This document shows positions 46,356 to 58,350 of a stretch of DNA of 64,000 bases, piece after piece (positions within the stretch are counted from its first letter, which is position 1; every line of letters begins with the position of its first letter). The notes under the pieces are model-generated. The model did no database searches, was not told the DNA's origin, and saw only the letters and a list, made by a program, of their open reading frames with translations. Source of the DNA: Pseudoflavonifractor sp. (GTDB lineage Bacteria > Bacteroidota > Bacteroidia > Bacteroidales > Muribaculaceae); NCBI GenBank assembly GCA_023667145.1, contig JAMPAQ010000001.1, positions 1,221,481-1,285,480 of the forward strand. The letters run 5' to 3'. Both the position numbers and the translations under genes were made by a program.

Positions 46356-46552
46356 AAGTCAAAATCAACGATGTGGTCATGGAGCTACCCGACGGGGCCA
46401 CGCTACTGGAGGCACTGACAGCCGCCAACGTCACCCCGACGGGAATAGCCACTGCCGTCAACGGAACTGTAGTACCGGCTGCCTCACGTGAAGGCCATAT
46501 ACTGACCGATGGTGACACTGTGCTTATAATCAAGGCATTTTACGGCGGTTAA
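46352..46552 (+). CDS. thiS: Sulfur carrier protein ThiS
   Basis: The 66-residue ubiquitin-like protein ends in the required Gly-Gly (KAFYGG). NGTVVPAASREGHILTDGD is the usual central region. After C-terminal activation it carries sulfur as a thiocarboxylate to ThiG. It overlaps thiD by 4 bp. No thiF, whose product would adenylate it, is seen in the operon. Confidence 0.92.
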   Translation: MKVKINDVVMELPDGATLLEALTAANVTPTGIATAVNGTVVPAASREGHILTDGDTVLIIKAFYGG

Positions 46553-46556
46553 GCTC

Positions 46557-47123
46557 ATGAGACGCATAGCCATCACATCTCCCGAACCAAGCCGGGACGA
46601 GACACGGCAGATCCGTGCCATACTCGACTGCGGATGGGATATGGTACACCTGCGTCATCCGTCAGCGTCCCTGACCGACATGAGGAGGCTCATCGAGAGC
46701 ATCCCACAGCAGCTGCACGACAGACTGAGGCTTCATGGCCACTTCCAGCTGCTCAATGAGTTTAATCTCGGCGGCATTCAGCTCAACAGCCGTAGCCCCG
46801 AGGGTCCGGCTAACTATCATGGAGCAGCAAGCCGCTCATGCCACACAATCGACGAACTGGCTCGGTACGCCCCCGACTGTGACTACATGACGCTGTCCCC
46901 CATCTTTGACAGCATCTCAAAGCCGGGATACACAGGACGGTTTGACGCTGCCCAACTAAGCTCAATACCGCCCGGGAAGGTCATAGCACTTGGTGGCGTA
47001 ACGCCTGACAATGTCGGGAAATTAGGCCGGTATCCATTTGCCGGATATGCCGTCCTCGGCTATCTTTTCCAGTCCCCGCCCGGTGAGTTCACACGACGGC
47101 TAAGACAATTTGACAACCTGTAA
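46557..47123 (+). CDS. ThiE/TenI-like protein
   Basis: The 188-residue TIM-barrel protein is the first of two ThiE-like proteins in tandem. It keeps MVHLRHPSASL, SPIFDSISKPGY and VIALGGVTPDNV. The phosphate-binding loop normally reading NDRVDLA is replaced (LLNEFNLGGIQLN), so coupling activity is doubtful. Such paralogues are commonly TenI, a thiazole tautomerase that aids ThiG product release; this assignment is inference. Confidence 0.75.
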   Translation: MRRIAITSPEPSRDETRQIRAILDCGWDMVHLRHPSASLTDMRRLIESIPQQLHDRLRLHGHFQLLNEFNLGGIQLNSRSPEGPANYHGAASRSCHTIDELARYAPDCDYMTLSPIFDSISKPGYTGRFDAAQLSSIPPGKVIALGGVTPDNVGKLGRYPFAGYAVLGYLFQSPPGEFTRRLRQFDNL

Positions 47124-47135
47124 ACACTTTACGAT

Positions 47136-47759
47136 ATGCTACAATTCATAACCCATCCCTCCGACCGATACTCAATACCTGAGGAGGTGCAGATGGCAAT
47201 CGAGGGCGGTTGCCGCTGGATACAGCTGAGGATAAAGGAAGCCTCAGACGAGGAGGTACGCGAGATTGCTACCGAGATAATGCCCATGTGTCAGGAGACC
47301 GGCACGATACTCGTCCTGAACGACCGCGTGCAACTTGCCAACGAGTTGCGGGTACACGGAGTCCACCTCGGCAAGACAGACATGAACCCTGTAGAGGCCA
47401 GGGAGTTGCTTGGCCCCCACGCCATCATAGGTGTCACCGCCAACACGGCTGAGGATATTATCTCGCTGCGGGGCAAGGACGTTGACTATGTCGGCCTCGG
47501 CCCCTACAAGTACACCACGACCAAGTCGAAGTTGTCGCCGATACTCGGCATCGAGGGATACAAGGCCATCATAAAGGCCAAGAAAGAGGCCGGCATAGAG
47601 CTGCCGGTCGTCGCCATCGGTGGCATAACGCTTGAGGATGTCCCCGATCTCATGTCGACCGGCATCAACGGCATAGCCGTCTCCGGCTCGATAATCAACG
47701 CCGACGACCCGGCTGAATATACGGAGCGCCTTATCGCATGCCTCAATTCAAGTATCTGA
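47136..47759 (+). CDS. thiE: Thiamine-phosphate synthase
   Basis: The 207-residue TIM barrel has the full ThiE set: [53 protein letters not shown] and [12 protein letters not shown]. It joins HMP-PP and thiazole phosphate to thiamine phosphate. Its stop overlaps the leader region of thiG. It lies 12 bp after the ThiE-like paralogue. Confidence 0.94.
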   Translation: MLQFITHPSDRYSIPEEVQMAIEGGCRWIQLRIKEASDEEVREIATEIMPMCQETGTILVLNDRVQLANELRVHGVHLGKTDMNPVEARELLGPHAIIGVTANTAEDIISLRGKDVDYVGLGPYKYTTTKSKLSPILGIEGYKAIIKAKKEAGIELPVVAIGGITLEDVPDLMSTGINGIAVSGSIINADDPAEYTERLIACLNSSI

Positions 47760-47785
47760 ACGTTACAACTTTAATCAACCTATAT

Positions 47786-50303
<2,518 letters not shown>

Positions 50304-50311
50304 GAACTCCC

Positions 50312-50337
50312 GTATGCCCCTTAACAAAGGGGCATAC
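50312..50337 (+). terminator. Hairpin between thiC and thiH
   Basis: A perfect 9-bp stem GTATGCCCC/GGGGCATAC is followed by GTTTTAT. It looks like a weak terminator or processing site inside the operon and could lower thiH expression relative to thiC. Confidence 0.6.
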
Positions 50338-50357
50338 GTTTTATAAATCATAGAATC

Positions 50358-51479
50358 ATGTTTTACGACGAGATACAGAAATATTCCTGGGACGACACCA
50401 CGGCGGCCATAGCCGCAAAGACATCCGCCGACGTCGAGAAAGCTCTGACCAAGAGCCGTGGCAACCGCCCCATAAGCGTTGATGACTTCATGGCGCTCAT
50501 ATCGCCGGCAGCAGCCCCATATATAGAGCAGATGGCTCAACTAAGTCACCACTACACGCTCGAACGCTTTGGCAAGACAATCTCGATGTACATCCCCATG
50601 TATGTCTCAAACGCCTGCACCAACTCATGCGTGTACTGCGGGTTCAACCATGCCAATCCTCTGACCCGCGTCACCCTGTCGCTTGAACAGGTCAAGGCCG
50701 AATGTGAGGCAATCAAGCGACTCGGGCCATTTGACAACCTGCTGATTGTCTCAGGTGAGTTTCCTGCGCTCAATGGGGTCGATTACCTTGAGAAAGTGCT
50801 CCAGACAGCCCGCCCCTACTTCAATAACCTCACCATCGAGGTTATGCCGCTCAAGGAGCGTGACTACTACCGCCTGACCAAGAGCGGCCTCAACGGAGTG
50901 GTCTGCTTTCAGGAGACCTACAACGAGGCCCGATACAAGATATATCATCCACGCGGCATGAAGTCAATCTACGAATGGCGGCTCAACGGATATGACCGCA
51001 TGGGTCGCGCCGGTGTCCACAAGATAGGCATGGGTGTGCTAATCGGACTTGAGGATTGGCGGACGGATGTCACCATGATGGCACGCCATCTCGAATACCT
51101 GCGCAAGACCTACTGGCAGACCCGCTACTCCATCAACTTTCCTCGCATGTGTCCGGCCGAAGGTGGCTACCAGCCCTCGGTAATCATGTCAGACCGCGAA
51201 CTCGCGCAACTGACTTTCGCGTTCCGCATATTTGACCATGATGTCGACATATCATACTCCACGAGGGAGAGTCCCGCGCTCAGAGCCAACATGATGAAAC
51301 TCGGAGTCACCTCCATGAGCGCCGGGAGCAAGACCGAGCCGGGAGGATATGTCTCGACTCCCGACGCACTCGAACAGTTTGAGGTCACCGACGACCGTAC
51401 CCCCGCACAGGTCGTGGACGAGATACGCTCACTCGGCTATGAGGCGGTATGGAAAGATTGGGACAAAATCTTTGATTGA
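50358..51479 (+). CDS. thiH: 2-iminoacetate synthase ThiH
   Basis: The 373-residue radical SAM enzyme carries CTNSCVYC (C87, C91, C94), LLIVSGEFPALNG, and ThiH-typical VCFQETYNEARYK, FPRMCPAEGGYQP and STRESPALRANM. It cleaves tyrosine to dehydroglycine for ThiG. It is the last gene of the thi operon and is followed by a strong terminator. Confidence 0.95.
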   Translation: MFYDEIQKYSWDDTTAAIAAKTSADVEKALTKSRGNRPISVDDFMALISPAAAPYIEQMAQLSHHYTLERFGKTISMYIPMYVSNACTNSCVYCGFNHANPLTRVTLSLEQVKAECEAIKRLGPFDNLLIVSGEFPALNGVDYLEKVLQTARPYFNNLTIEVMPLKERDYYRLTKSGLNGVVCFQETYNEARYKIYHPRGMKSIYEWRLNGYDRMGRAGVHKIGMGVLIGLEDWRTDVTMMARHLEYLRKTYWQTRYSINFPRMCPAEGGYQPSVIMSDRELAQLTFAFRIFDHDVDISYSTRESPALRANMMKLGVTSMSAGSKTEPGGYVSTPDALEQFEVTDDRTPAQVVDEIRSLGYEAVWKDWDKIFD

Positions 51480-51509
51480 CAACCAACAGGAGAAAAATCC
51501 CATCTCACC

Positions 51510-51552
51510 AAATATCGTGGCTGACGCGAATAGCGTTACCACGATATTTTTG
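51510..51552 (+). terminator. Terminator of the thi operon
   Basis: An 11-bp stem AAATATCGTGG/CCACGATATTT encloses an 18-nt loop and is followed by TTTTT. Its end touches the next gene's -7 box. Confidence 0.85.
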
Positions 51553-51560
51553 TAACTTTG
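51553..51560 (+). promoter_or_regulatory. -7 element of the EamA transporter gene
   Basis: TAACTTTG lies only 8 bp before the ATG at 51569, so the mRNA would be almost leaderless. It directly follows the thi terminator U tract. Confidence 0.65.
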
Positions 51561-51568
51561 CGTTTGGT

Positions 51569-52480
51569 ATGGAACAGACCAATAGACATCAGATAAGGGG
51601 CTATATTTTAGGTATACTTGCTGCGGCTGCATACGGGACAAATCCGCTTTTCGCATTGCCGCTCTATGCGCGGGGCATGAGTGTCGACTCCGTTTTATTT
51701 TACCGCTACGCCATTGCCACGGTGCTGATGTCCGTGCTTATGCTTGCCAAGGGGGAGTCTTTCAAGGTCAGACGCTCCGAACTGCCGGCACTGCTAATTG
51801 CCGGGATACTGTTCGCGCTATCATCCCTGTTGCTGTTTGTAAGCTACAACTACATGGATGTGGGCATCGCCTCCACCATCCTGTTTGTCTACCCGGTATT
51901 TGTCGCGATATTGATGTCAGCCATGTTTCATGAGCAGATAAGCCCCGTGACCGTTCTCGCTATTGCCCTTGCCCTCATGGGCATCGTCTTGCTGTCACAC
52001 AGCGGTGGTGGGGCATCGGTATCTGTCATTGGTATCATTCTCGTGGTGTTGTCATCATTGGCCTACGCCATCTACATGGTGGCTTTGAACAAGAGCCGAC
52101 TGCGCCATGTCACGTCACTGCGCATCACGTTCTACTCGCTGCTATTTGGCTCCATGCTGTTTGTCGTGAGACTCGGATTCCTCACCCGATTGCAGCCGGT
52201 CGAAGGGGCTGTATCATGGATGTGCATACTCTCATTGGGAATGTTCCCGACCATTATCTCGCTCATAGCCATGACGGTCGCCATCCATGACATAGGCTCG
52301 ACACCGACCGCCATACTTGGTGCGCTCGAACCGGTGACAGCTCTCGCTATCGGAGTCGCGATATTTGGCGAGACCCTTACAAGCCGCTCCATAAGCGGGA
52401 TACTGCTCGTACTCGTGGCCGTGACCCTTGTCGTGGTGTCGCGGCCTCTCACCGCCATCCTAAGGCGCAGACGCAAATGA
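51569..52480 (+). CDS. EamA/DMT family transporter
   Basis: The protein has about 303 residues from the start MEQTNRHQIRG; an earlier in-frame start lies in the thi terminator. Ten hydrophobic spans are arranged as two EamA repeats (about 10-140 and 155-290), as in VGIASTILFVYPVFVAILMS and GSTPTAILGALEPVTALAIG. It is probably an exporter of amino acids or metabolites; the substrate is unknown. It converges on the ABC-F gene. Confidence 0.88.
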   Translation: MEQTNRHQIRGYILGILAAAAYGTNPLFALPLYARGMSVDSVLFYRYAIATVLMSVLMLAKGESFKVRRSELPALLIAGILFALSSLLLFVSYNYMDVGIASTILFVYPVFVAILMSAMFHEQISPVTVLAIALALMGIVLLSHSGGGASVSVIGIILVVLSSLAYAIYMVALNKSRLRHVTSLRITFYSLLFGSMLFVVRLGFLTRLQPVEGAVSWMCILSLGMFPTIISLIAMTVAIHDIGSTPTAILGALEPVTALAIGVAIFGETLTSRSISGILLVLVAVTLVVVSRPLTAILRRRRK

Positions 52481-52527
52481 AGACTGCGGCACGGCCTGAT
52501 GCCGCTGCGAATCGCGTTACATCATCG

Positions 52528-54408
52528 CTACCCTTCCTTGTCTGACAACTCAAGCCAACGCATCTCCTTCTCATCTATTATATCGCCAAGTTCACTGTAT
52601 CTCGCACTACGCTCTGCTATATCGGGAATCGACTCCCCGCTGTTGAACAAGGACTCCAGCTCTGACTTCTCGCGGTTGAGCAGCTCCAATTCCTCGGTCA
52701 GTGCCTCAAGCTCCCTGCGTTCCTTAAATGTCAATTTAGGAGTATGTGCCGTGCGTGGCCGTGAAGTCTCAGCCTTCGCCGCGACCTCCGCCGCCTTTGC
52801 CGCCTCGCGCTCACGTTCACGCTCACGCTCAGTGACCCACTCGCGATATTCAGTATAAGTCCCAGGAAAATCCTTGACCACTCCATCACCCTCAAAGACA
52901 AAGAGATGGTCAACAATGCTATCAAGAAAAAATCGGTCATGCGATACGACAATCAGGCAACCCTTAAACTCGGCCAAATAGTCCTCAAGAATACCGAGGG
53001 TCACTATGTCAAGGTCGTTGGTCGGCTCATCGAGGATAAGGAAATTGGGCGACCTCATAAGCACTGCTGCAAGATGAAGGCGGCAACGCTCCCCGCCACT
53101 AAGCGTATGGATATATTTCTGCTGGTCGGCAGGCGAGAACAAGAAACGCTGCAAAAACTGCATCGGGGAATATCTCACACCATCATTGACGACTATATCC
53201 TCGGCAATCTCGGTTATGGCATCAATAACCTTCTTGTTATTGTCAAACGCGATTCCGTCCTGACTGTAGTAGCCGAATCTGACCGTCTCACCGACATTCC
53301 ACTTGCCGCTGTCGGGATCCACGATACCTTGCAGCATCTTGATAAATGTGGACTTACCGACACCATTACGGCCTATAATACCCACTTTCTCATAACGTGC
53401 AAACGTATAGGTGAAGTCATCGAGTATCACCTTATCGCCAAAACGTTTTGAGACACCCTCGGCCTCAAATATCTTGGACCCGATGTATGATGATTTGACA
53501 TCGAGCCTCACGTTGTCGTCACGCAGGTTGACCTGCGAACGCTTCTTAAGCTCATGGAACGCGTCAATACGATACTTGGCCTTGCCGGCGCGGGCCTGGG
53601 GCTGACGGCGCATCCATTCCTGCTCACGACGCAAGGTGTTTCTCACCCGGGCCAATTCTTCAGTCATCGCCTCTATCCGCTCACGGCGGCGGCGCAGATA
53701 GTAGTCATAGTTGCCCTCGTATGTAAATATCTGCTCGCGGTCTATCTCTATAATCTTGTTGCACACGCGGTCAAGGAAATAGCGGTCATGGGTGACCATC
53801 AGTAATGTGACCCGCGAGCGCTTCAGGTAACTTTCAAGCCACTCTATCACCTCAATATCAAGATGATTTGTAGGCTCATCGAGAATTATCAGGTCGGGAT
53901 TGTCAAGCACGACAGAGGCAAGCGCCACACGCTTGCGCTGTCCTCCCGACAGATTCCCCATCCTGGCCTCAAGGTCGGTTATACTAAGTTGTGACAGCAG
54001 CTGCTTGAACCTGTCCTCATAGTCCCAGGCACCGGCTGCATCCATTGCATGAATTGCATCATTGATACTGTCGGTATCGCCGGATGCCACCGAACGCTCA
54101 TACTCTGAGATCACGCGTGACATCTCACCCGAACTGGCCATACACGCCTCAAGCACGGTGACATCATCGTCAAATGCGGGCAACTGCTCAAGGTATCCTA
54201 CCCTTATACCGTTGGCATACGTCACTTTTCCCGAGTCGAGACTATCGTGTCCCGACAGGATGCCCAACAAGGTACTCTTACCCGTACCGTTTTTTGCGAT
54301 AATTCCAATCTTATCGCCCTCGTTGACCCCGAAAGTCACATCGGCAAACAGAACCCTGTCACCGTAGCTTTTTGTCAGATTCTCGACCTGAAGATATGAT
54401 GCCGCCAT
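52528..54408 (-). CDS. ABC-F family ATPase (Uup-like)
   Basis: The 626-residue protein has two ABC domains with no membrane part. Walker A motifs are AKNGTGKST and GRNGVGKST. Signatures are LSGGQRKRVALAS and LSGGERCRLHLAA. The second Walker B is FLILDEPTNDLD. The linker between domains is Arg-rich, and a C-terminal coiled coil (about 540-626) resembles the Uup DNA- or ribosome-binding tail. ABC-F proteins act on ribosomes, in translation rescue or antibiotic protection. It resembles housekeeping Uup more than a resistance determinant. Confidence 0.92.
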   Translation of the reverse strand: MAASYLQVENLTKSYGDRVLFADVTFGVNEGDKIGIIAKNGTGKSTLLGILSGHDSLDSGKVTYANGIRVGYLEQLPAFDDDVTVLEACMASSGEMSRVISEYERSVASGDTDSINDAIHAMDAAGAWDYEDRFKQLLSQLSITDLEARMGNLSGGQRKRVALASVVLDNPDLIILDEPTNHLDIEVIEWLESYLKRSRVTLLMVTHDRYFLDRVCNKIIEIDREQIFTYEGNYDYYLRRRRERIEAMTEELARVRNTLRREQEWMRRQPQARAGKAKYRIDAFHELKKRSQVNLRDDNVRLDVKSSYIGSKIFEAEGVSKRFGDKVILDDFTYTFARYEKVGIIGRNGVGKSTFIKMLQGIVDPDSGKWNVGETVRFGYYSQDGIAFDNNKKVIDAITEIAEDIVVNDGVRYSPMQFLQRFLFSPADQQKYIHTLSGGERCRLHLAAVLMRSPNFLILDEPTNDLDIVTLGILEDYLAEFKGCLIVVSHDRFFLDSIVDHLFVFEGDGVVKDFPGTYTEYREWVTEREREREREAAKAAEVAAKAETSRPRTAHTPKLTFKERRELEALTEELELLNREKSELESLFNSGESIPDIAERSARYSELGDIIDEKEMRWLELSDKEG

Positions 54409-54497
54409 CTATCATGAGTTTTATCAGTCTACAAAGATAACTATAAAAATCAAGAGCAAACGCATCAGGGACACATAACCCGCAAGCGATAAAACGA

Positions 54498-54528
54498 CAG
54501 AAGCGCGGCTGTTTTAGCCGCGCTTCTG
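54498..54528 (-). terminator. Terminator of the exbB-exbD-tonB operon
   Basis: A perfect 13-bp stem CAGAAGCGCGGCT/AGCCGCGCTTCTG lies 24 bp past the tonB stop and is followed on the minus strand by TCGTTTTATC. Confidence 0.75.
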
Positions 54529-54552
54529 ATATAACAGGATATTGTAATCTGA

Positions 54553-55407
54553 TTATACGCCCTGGAGTTTGAACGAGATAGGCAGAGTGTACCAAACGTT
54601 CACTGCCTGACCATTCATCTTACCGGGGATGAACTTTGGAAGTGACTTTACAACGCGGACAGCCTCCTTGTCGAGGTCGGGGTCCTTGCCACGCATCACC
54701 TTAACCTGACCGACGCTACCATCCTTGGTTACGACGAACTGTACAACCACACGACCCTGCACGCCATTCTCCATAGCCATGGGAGGATACTTGATGTGTG
54801 ACGATATGTACTTCATGAGCTCGCCCTCACCACCGGGGAACTGAGGCATCTGCTCAACAGCGGTAAACACCTTCTCAGGCTCGGGTTTCTTTTCCTCGAC
54901 CACAATCTCGTCCTTGTGCTCGCGCACGACGTTGCGGTCATCAGTACCCTTGTCAAAGTCGGTCTGACCAAAGGCGGTCTGAGTCTCCTTAAGTTCGTCC
55001 TGAGTCTTGATCTCGTCCTCTTTCTTAACCTGATCGTCATCGACGATGGCAAGCTCGGTCACCTTTACGGTGTTGAGGACTTCCTCGGGGAGAACCTCAG
55101 GTTTCTCCTCCTCGTAGCGCTCCTGATTTTCCTCGGGCTGCTCCTCTTCTTCAGTCTGCTCCTCCGACAGGGCCACCATAGCCTGCTCGGTCACGTCCTC
55201 AGGACGCTCCTCGGCCTTGGGAAGCACGGTGTCGACCAACAGCGGGATAAGGAATGCGGCAGCGATGAAAATCACAACCACAATCATTGCCTTATTATGG
55301 CGTGCATCGGAACCCTTACGCATCTCGTAAGCGCCGAAGTCCTTGTTTTTACCTTCAAAGACTATATCGCGCCATTCTTTTGATGAAAGATCTACATCTT
55401 TTGCCAT
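54553..55407 (-). CDS. tonB: TonB family energy transducer
   Basis: The 284-residue protein has an N-terminal cytoplasmic segment (DIVFEGKNKDFGAYEMRKG) typical of Bacteroidota TonB. A membrane span (about 40-62) and a long Glu/Pro/Gln-rich periplasmic spacer follow. The TonB C-terminal domain is evident (PQFPGGEGELMKYI, YPPMAMENGVQGRVVVQFVV, KFIPGKMNGQAVNVWYTLPI). It transmits force from the ExbB/ExbD motor to outer-membrane SusC/TonB-dependent transporters. It is the last gene of the operon. Confidence 0.93.
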   Translation of the reverse strand: MAKDVDLSSKEWRDIVFEGKNKDFGAYEMRKGSDARHNKAMIVVVIFIAAAFLIPLLVDTVLPKAEERPEDVTEQAMVALSEEQTEEEEQPEENQERYEEEKPEVLPEEVLNTVKVTELAIVDDDQVKKEDEIKTQDELKETQTAFGQTDFDKGTDDRNVVREHKDEIVVEEKKPEPEKVFTAVEQMPQFPGGEGELMKYISSHIKYPPMAMENGVQGRVVVQFVVTKDGSVGQVKVMRGKDPDLDKEAVRVVKSLPKFIPGKMNGQAVNVWYTLPISFKLQGV

Positions 55408-55451
55408 TTTCTTTTGTGCTTTAATAGTTAAACATAGTCATTCATCAAATA

Positions 55452-56195
55452 TCACTTGATTCCGTTCTGATGCTTGTAAGCGATTATAAGAGCTGAGTCA
55501 ACGCCGTTGATATTGTCAATCTGATAACGCGATATCTGGTTGATCTGCATCTCGTCAAGGGCACCGATAAGGCTCTCGTAAGAAGCTGCGGGGCCCGCCT
55601 TGATGATAACAACGGGACGGGTCAATGTCGAGTCGTTACGTATCTCCTTGGCCTGAGCCTGATACTCATCATCGGTGAGTTCCTTGTTTTTCCAACGAGC
55701 CTTGAGCTCATCAATCTTTGCAAGCACCTGCTTGTTGCGGTTGTGGAGGATTTTGCGGATACCCTGCGTCTCGCCGTTGTTGTTACCGAGGAATTTCTCG
55801 ACATTGATATTGGGGTTGTCGATAAATCCATCGCCGTTGGCATCTGCGAGACCTGCCTCACCACCCGGTTTACCTTCGTAGTAGTAGATGATGTTGGCGG
55901 GCTTTCCGGTCTCAGGGTCAATCTTCACATTGCCATTCTCGTCACGCTCGGTGTCGAGGAGGAGTGTGATTGCTTCTGACTGCTTTGTCTTGTTCTGCTG
56001 CTCCTGCTCTACCTTCTCATTAGAGGGAAGTGCAATTTGCAGTGTCTGCGACTTAATCATCGTGGTACAAAGCATGAAGAACGTGATCAGAAGCATGTTC
56101 ATATCCACCATCGGCGTAAAGTCGACATGGATCGACATCTTTTTCTGGGCGCCTTTTTTCTTGCCACCCTTGTCGGATTGTTCTATTTGTGCCAT
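55452..56195 (-). CDS. exbD: ExbD/TolR biopolymer transport protein (second copy)
   Basis: The 247-residue protein has one N-terminal span with the conserved motif TPMVDMNMLLITFFML, holding the proton-relay Asp. A periplasmic domain follows, with a polar insert rich in Gly and Asn (GLADANGDGFIDNPN), much longer than E. coli ExbD (about 140 residues). It lies 6 bp after the first exbD. Long ExbD variants in pairs are common in Bacteroidota. Confidence 0.9.
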   Translation of the reverse strand: MAQIEQSDKGGKKKGAQKKMSIHVDFTPMVDMNMLLITFFMLCTTMIKSQTLQIALPSNEKVEQEQQNKTKQSEAITLLLDTERDENGNVKIDPETGKPANIIYYYEGKPGGEAGLADANGDGFIDNPNINVEKFLGNNNGETQGIRKILHNRNKQVLAKIDELKARWKNKELTDDEYQAQAKEIRNDSTLTRPVVIIKAGPAASYESLIGALDEMQINQISRYQIDNINGVDSALIIAYKHQNGIK

Positions 56196-56201
56196 AATTG
56201 A

Positions 56202-56963
56202 TTAATCGTTCTCGGTTTTAAGAGCCGTCATTAAGCTAAACTTGTTCAGTTTCAGAGTCTGGAGATTGTCAAGCACATTGTGGATGCGTGAGTAGCGTGA
56301 ACCCTTGTCGGCCTTCACTGCGATACCCTCGCCCGACTTGAGTGCGTCGATAAGGGTCGAGTTGCCGAGGTCGTTGTTCTGAGCCACATTGTAGATGGCC
56401 TTCATCCAAATCTGAAATTCATTCATGTTGCGAGGTGTATCGACCTCCTTGTTATCGTTGATAGGTATACCAACATAGGGGAGCGTCATGTCGCTGATAA
56501 CCTCGTCCTGCTTGGTCTGCGAGAGATCAAGGAACTCCTTGAGGTTGGCAAACTTCACGCCGAACATGTTGATCTTGGCAAACTTGTTGACATCAGCCTG
56601 AGTTAGGCCAAGATCCTTACCGGTCTTTTCCTTATAGAGCTTCATCGCCTCCTTGAGGACCTCGGCACGCACTTTCTCGCTTGAGAACGTGGAGTCGGCG
56701 TCACCGGCGATAGAGATGAACACTTTACCTTCGGTATCCATCTGATCCTTCTCCTTGTCGTTGGGGCCCGAGACGAGCACCGTGACAAGATTGGCGACGG
56801 GAACCTTTATCTCCGAAACCGATGACGGGGTGATTACCGTGGTCGGCTCCTTCTGAAGGAAAGTAGAGGTCAACATGAAGAAAGTAAGCAAAAGAACGGT
56901 AACGTCACTCATCGCGGTCATGTCGATGAGGGTACTCTTTCTTTTAATTTTTACTTTTCCCAT
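56202..56963 (-). CDS. exbD: ExbD/TolR biopolymer transport protein (first copy)
   Basis: The 253-residue protein begins KVKIKRKSTLIDMTAMSDVT, with the membrane Asp in DVTVLLLTFFMLTSTF. Its periplasmic part (about 40-253) is longer than in proteobacteria and ends RIHNVLDNLQTLKLNKFSL. It partners ExbB to form the proton-driven motor. It lies 50 bp after exbB and 6 bp before the second exbD. Confidence 0.9.
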   Translation of the reverse strand: MGKVKIKRKSTLIDMTAMSDVTVLLLTFFMLTSTFLQKEPTTVITPSSVSEIKVPVANLVTVLVSGPNDKEKDQMDTEGKVFISIAGDADSTFSSEKVRAEVLKEAMKLYKEKTGKDLGLTQADVNKFAKINMFGVKFANLKEFLDLSQTKQDEVISDMTLPYVGIPINDNKEVDTPRNMNEFQIWMKAIYNVAQNNDLGNSTLIDALKSGEGIAVKADKGSRYSRIHNVLDNLQTLKLNKFSLMTALKTEND

Positions 56964-57013
56964 ATTATCTTATTCTTTCTTGTTGGTTGAAAATTACTGT
57001 AAGATAATGGGGA

Positions 57014-57841
57014 TTAGTGAGTAGCTGCAAATGTCTGCACGATAGAGAAACCGATCTCGTCGATAGCGTAGGTGAGGTTATCGATCTTGTTGGTGTAGAA
57101 GTTATAGGAGATTACAGCGAATGCACCGGTTGCGATACCGAAGGCTGTGTTGATAAGAGCCTCGGAGATACCGGTAGACAGCTCGGTAGAGTCAGGAGCA
57201 CCTGATGCGGCAAGAGCCTGGAATGACTTGATCATACCAATCACAGTACCGAGAAGACCAACGAGAGTACCGAGGGTTGTCATTGTTGCAACGATGGGGA
57301 GGTTCTGCTGGAGAGCGGGCATCTCAAGGGCGGTAGCCTCCTCAACCTCCTTCTGGAGAGTAGCAATCTTCTGCTCCTTTGAGAGGACGGTGTTGGCATC
57401 CATTTCCTTGTAACGAATGAGTGCGGCAGAAACAACAGCGGCAACACTACCCTTCTGCTTTGCGCAGAGAGCCTGAGCGGCGTCGATGTCATTCTTGGCA
57501 AGGCACTTCTTAACCTCGGCAACAAACTTGGTGATAGAACCCTTACCCTTTGCGCTTGAGAGGGCGATCCAACGCTCAACTGAGAGAACGATTACAGTAA
57601 GGAAGAGAGTCTGGAGGATAGGCACGATGATACCTCCCTTGTAGATGGTACCCCAGATGTTGATGGGGTGACCTGCCTCATCCTGGTGCATGGGGCTACC
57701 AAACCAGAACACGAAGAGACATACAGCTACGATAAAGCAAGCGATGATGACCAAGAATGCGTTCTTGATACCGCGTACATTACTTTCTTTCTTTGCCTTG
57801 GCCTGGGTGGCTGCGGCAGAATTGGGCTTTTGAGCTTCCAT
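57014..57841 (-). CDS. exbB: ExbB/TolQ/MotA proton channel protein
   Basis: The 275-residue protein has an N-terminal polar tail and three main spans (about 30-48, 75-95 and 185-240). The MotA/TolQ signature appears in NLPIVATMTTLGTLVGLLGT and GISEALINTAFGIATGAFAV. Together with the two ExbD proteins it forms the rotary proton-driven motor for TonB. It is the first gene of the four-gene operon; its promoter is about 210 bp upstream. Confidence 0.93.
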   Translation of the reverse strand: MEAQKPNSAAATQAKAKKESNVRGIKNAFLVIIACFIVAVCLFVFWFGSPMHQDEAGHPINIWGTIYKGGIIVPILQTLFLTVIVLSVERWIALSSAKGKGSITKFVAEVKKCLAKNDIDAAQALCAKQKGSVAAVVSAALIRYKEMDANTVLSKEQKIATLQKEVEEATALEMPALQQNLPIVATMTTLGTLVGLLGTVIGMIKSFQALAASGAPDSTELSTGISEALINTAFGIATGAFAVISYNFYTNKIDNLTYAIDEIGFSIVQTFAATH

Positions 57842-58053
57842 AATTTGAAAAGATAATAAATTAATTGTTGTTAATGATGATTATGTTTGAAATTAAAAGT
57901 TCTACGGTTTAGATACTTGAAAGGTGCTATCGTCCTTCATGCCGTTGAGTCCCCGCATCGGGTAGTCAAATGTTGCAAAGTAATTAGATTTCACTTTCGG
58001 GGTATCGATACAATTTCACACACTGTGGGCGCACTGCGCCACAAACGCTACTG

Positions 58054-58083
58054 CAAAAGTATGATTTAATTTTTAACTTGCAA
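58054..58083 (-). promoter_or_regulatory. Promoter of the exbB operon
   Basis: On the minus strand TTG (58081-58083) and TACTTTTG (58054-58061), 19-bp spacer. The resulting leader of about 210 nt (57842-58050) has no gene and no clear riboswitch. Confidence 0.65.
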
Positions 58084-58293
58084 AACATGACTTGTATTTT
58101 TTTCCCTTGCAGCCGTCCTTTTCACCTATATTTAAGTTTACACATTTATTTTCATTAAAAAAGAATGTTTTGCAACATGCTTGCACAGTCACTTTCCGGC
58201 ACGCGGGAGCAGCCGCGCATGAACACACCGACGACCTACGAACCATTACTAAAATTTGTTGTTATTTTTTAAGTGTATCCCGATTGTTTTGGA
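58084..58293. other. Intergenic gap between divergent exbB and nqrA promoters
   Basis: This AT-rich stretch of about 210 bp shows no gene, repeat or strong hairpin. With the two leaders, the gene-free span is about 510 bp (57842-58350). Confidence 0.6.
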
Positions 58294-58301
58294 TACCTTT
58301 G
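58294..58301 (+). promoter_or_regulatory. -7 element of the nqr operon
   Basis: TACCTTTG matches TAnnTTTG, 50 bp before the nqrA start; the -33 is only a T run. Confidence 0.65.
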
Positions 58302-58350
58302 CAGCGTTCAACCATTAGAATTGCAACACAAACTATACACAACCATACCG

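Noticed and set aside
52528-54408. ABC-F gene as an antibiotic-resistance determinant
   Set aside because: The C-terminal coiled coil and general layout fit housekeeping Uup-type proteins, and no mobile context is seen.
58084-58293. Small RNA or riboswitch between exbB and nqrA
   Set aside because: No strong hairpin, terminator or known aptamer core was found by eye.
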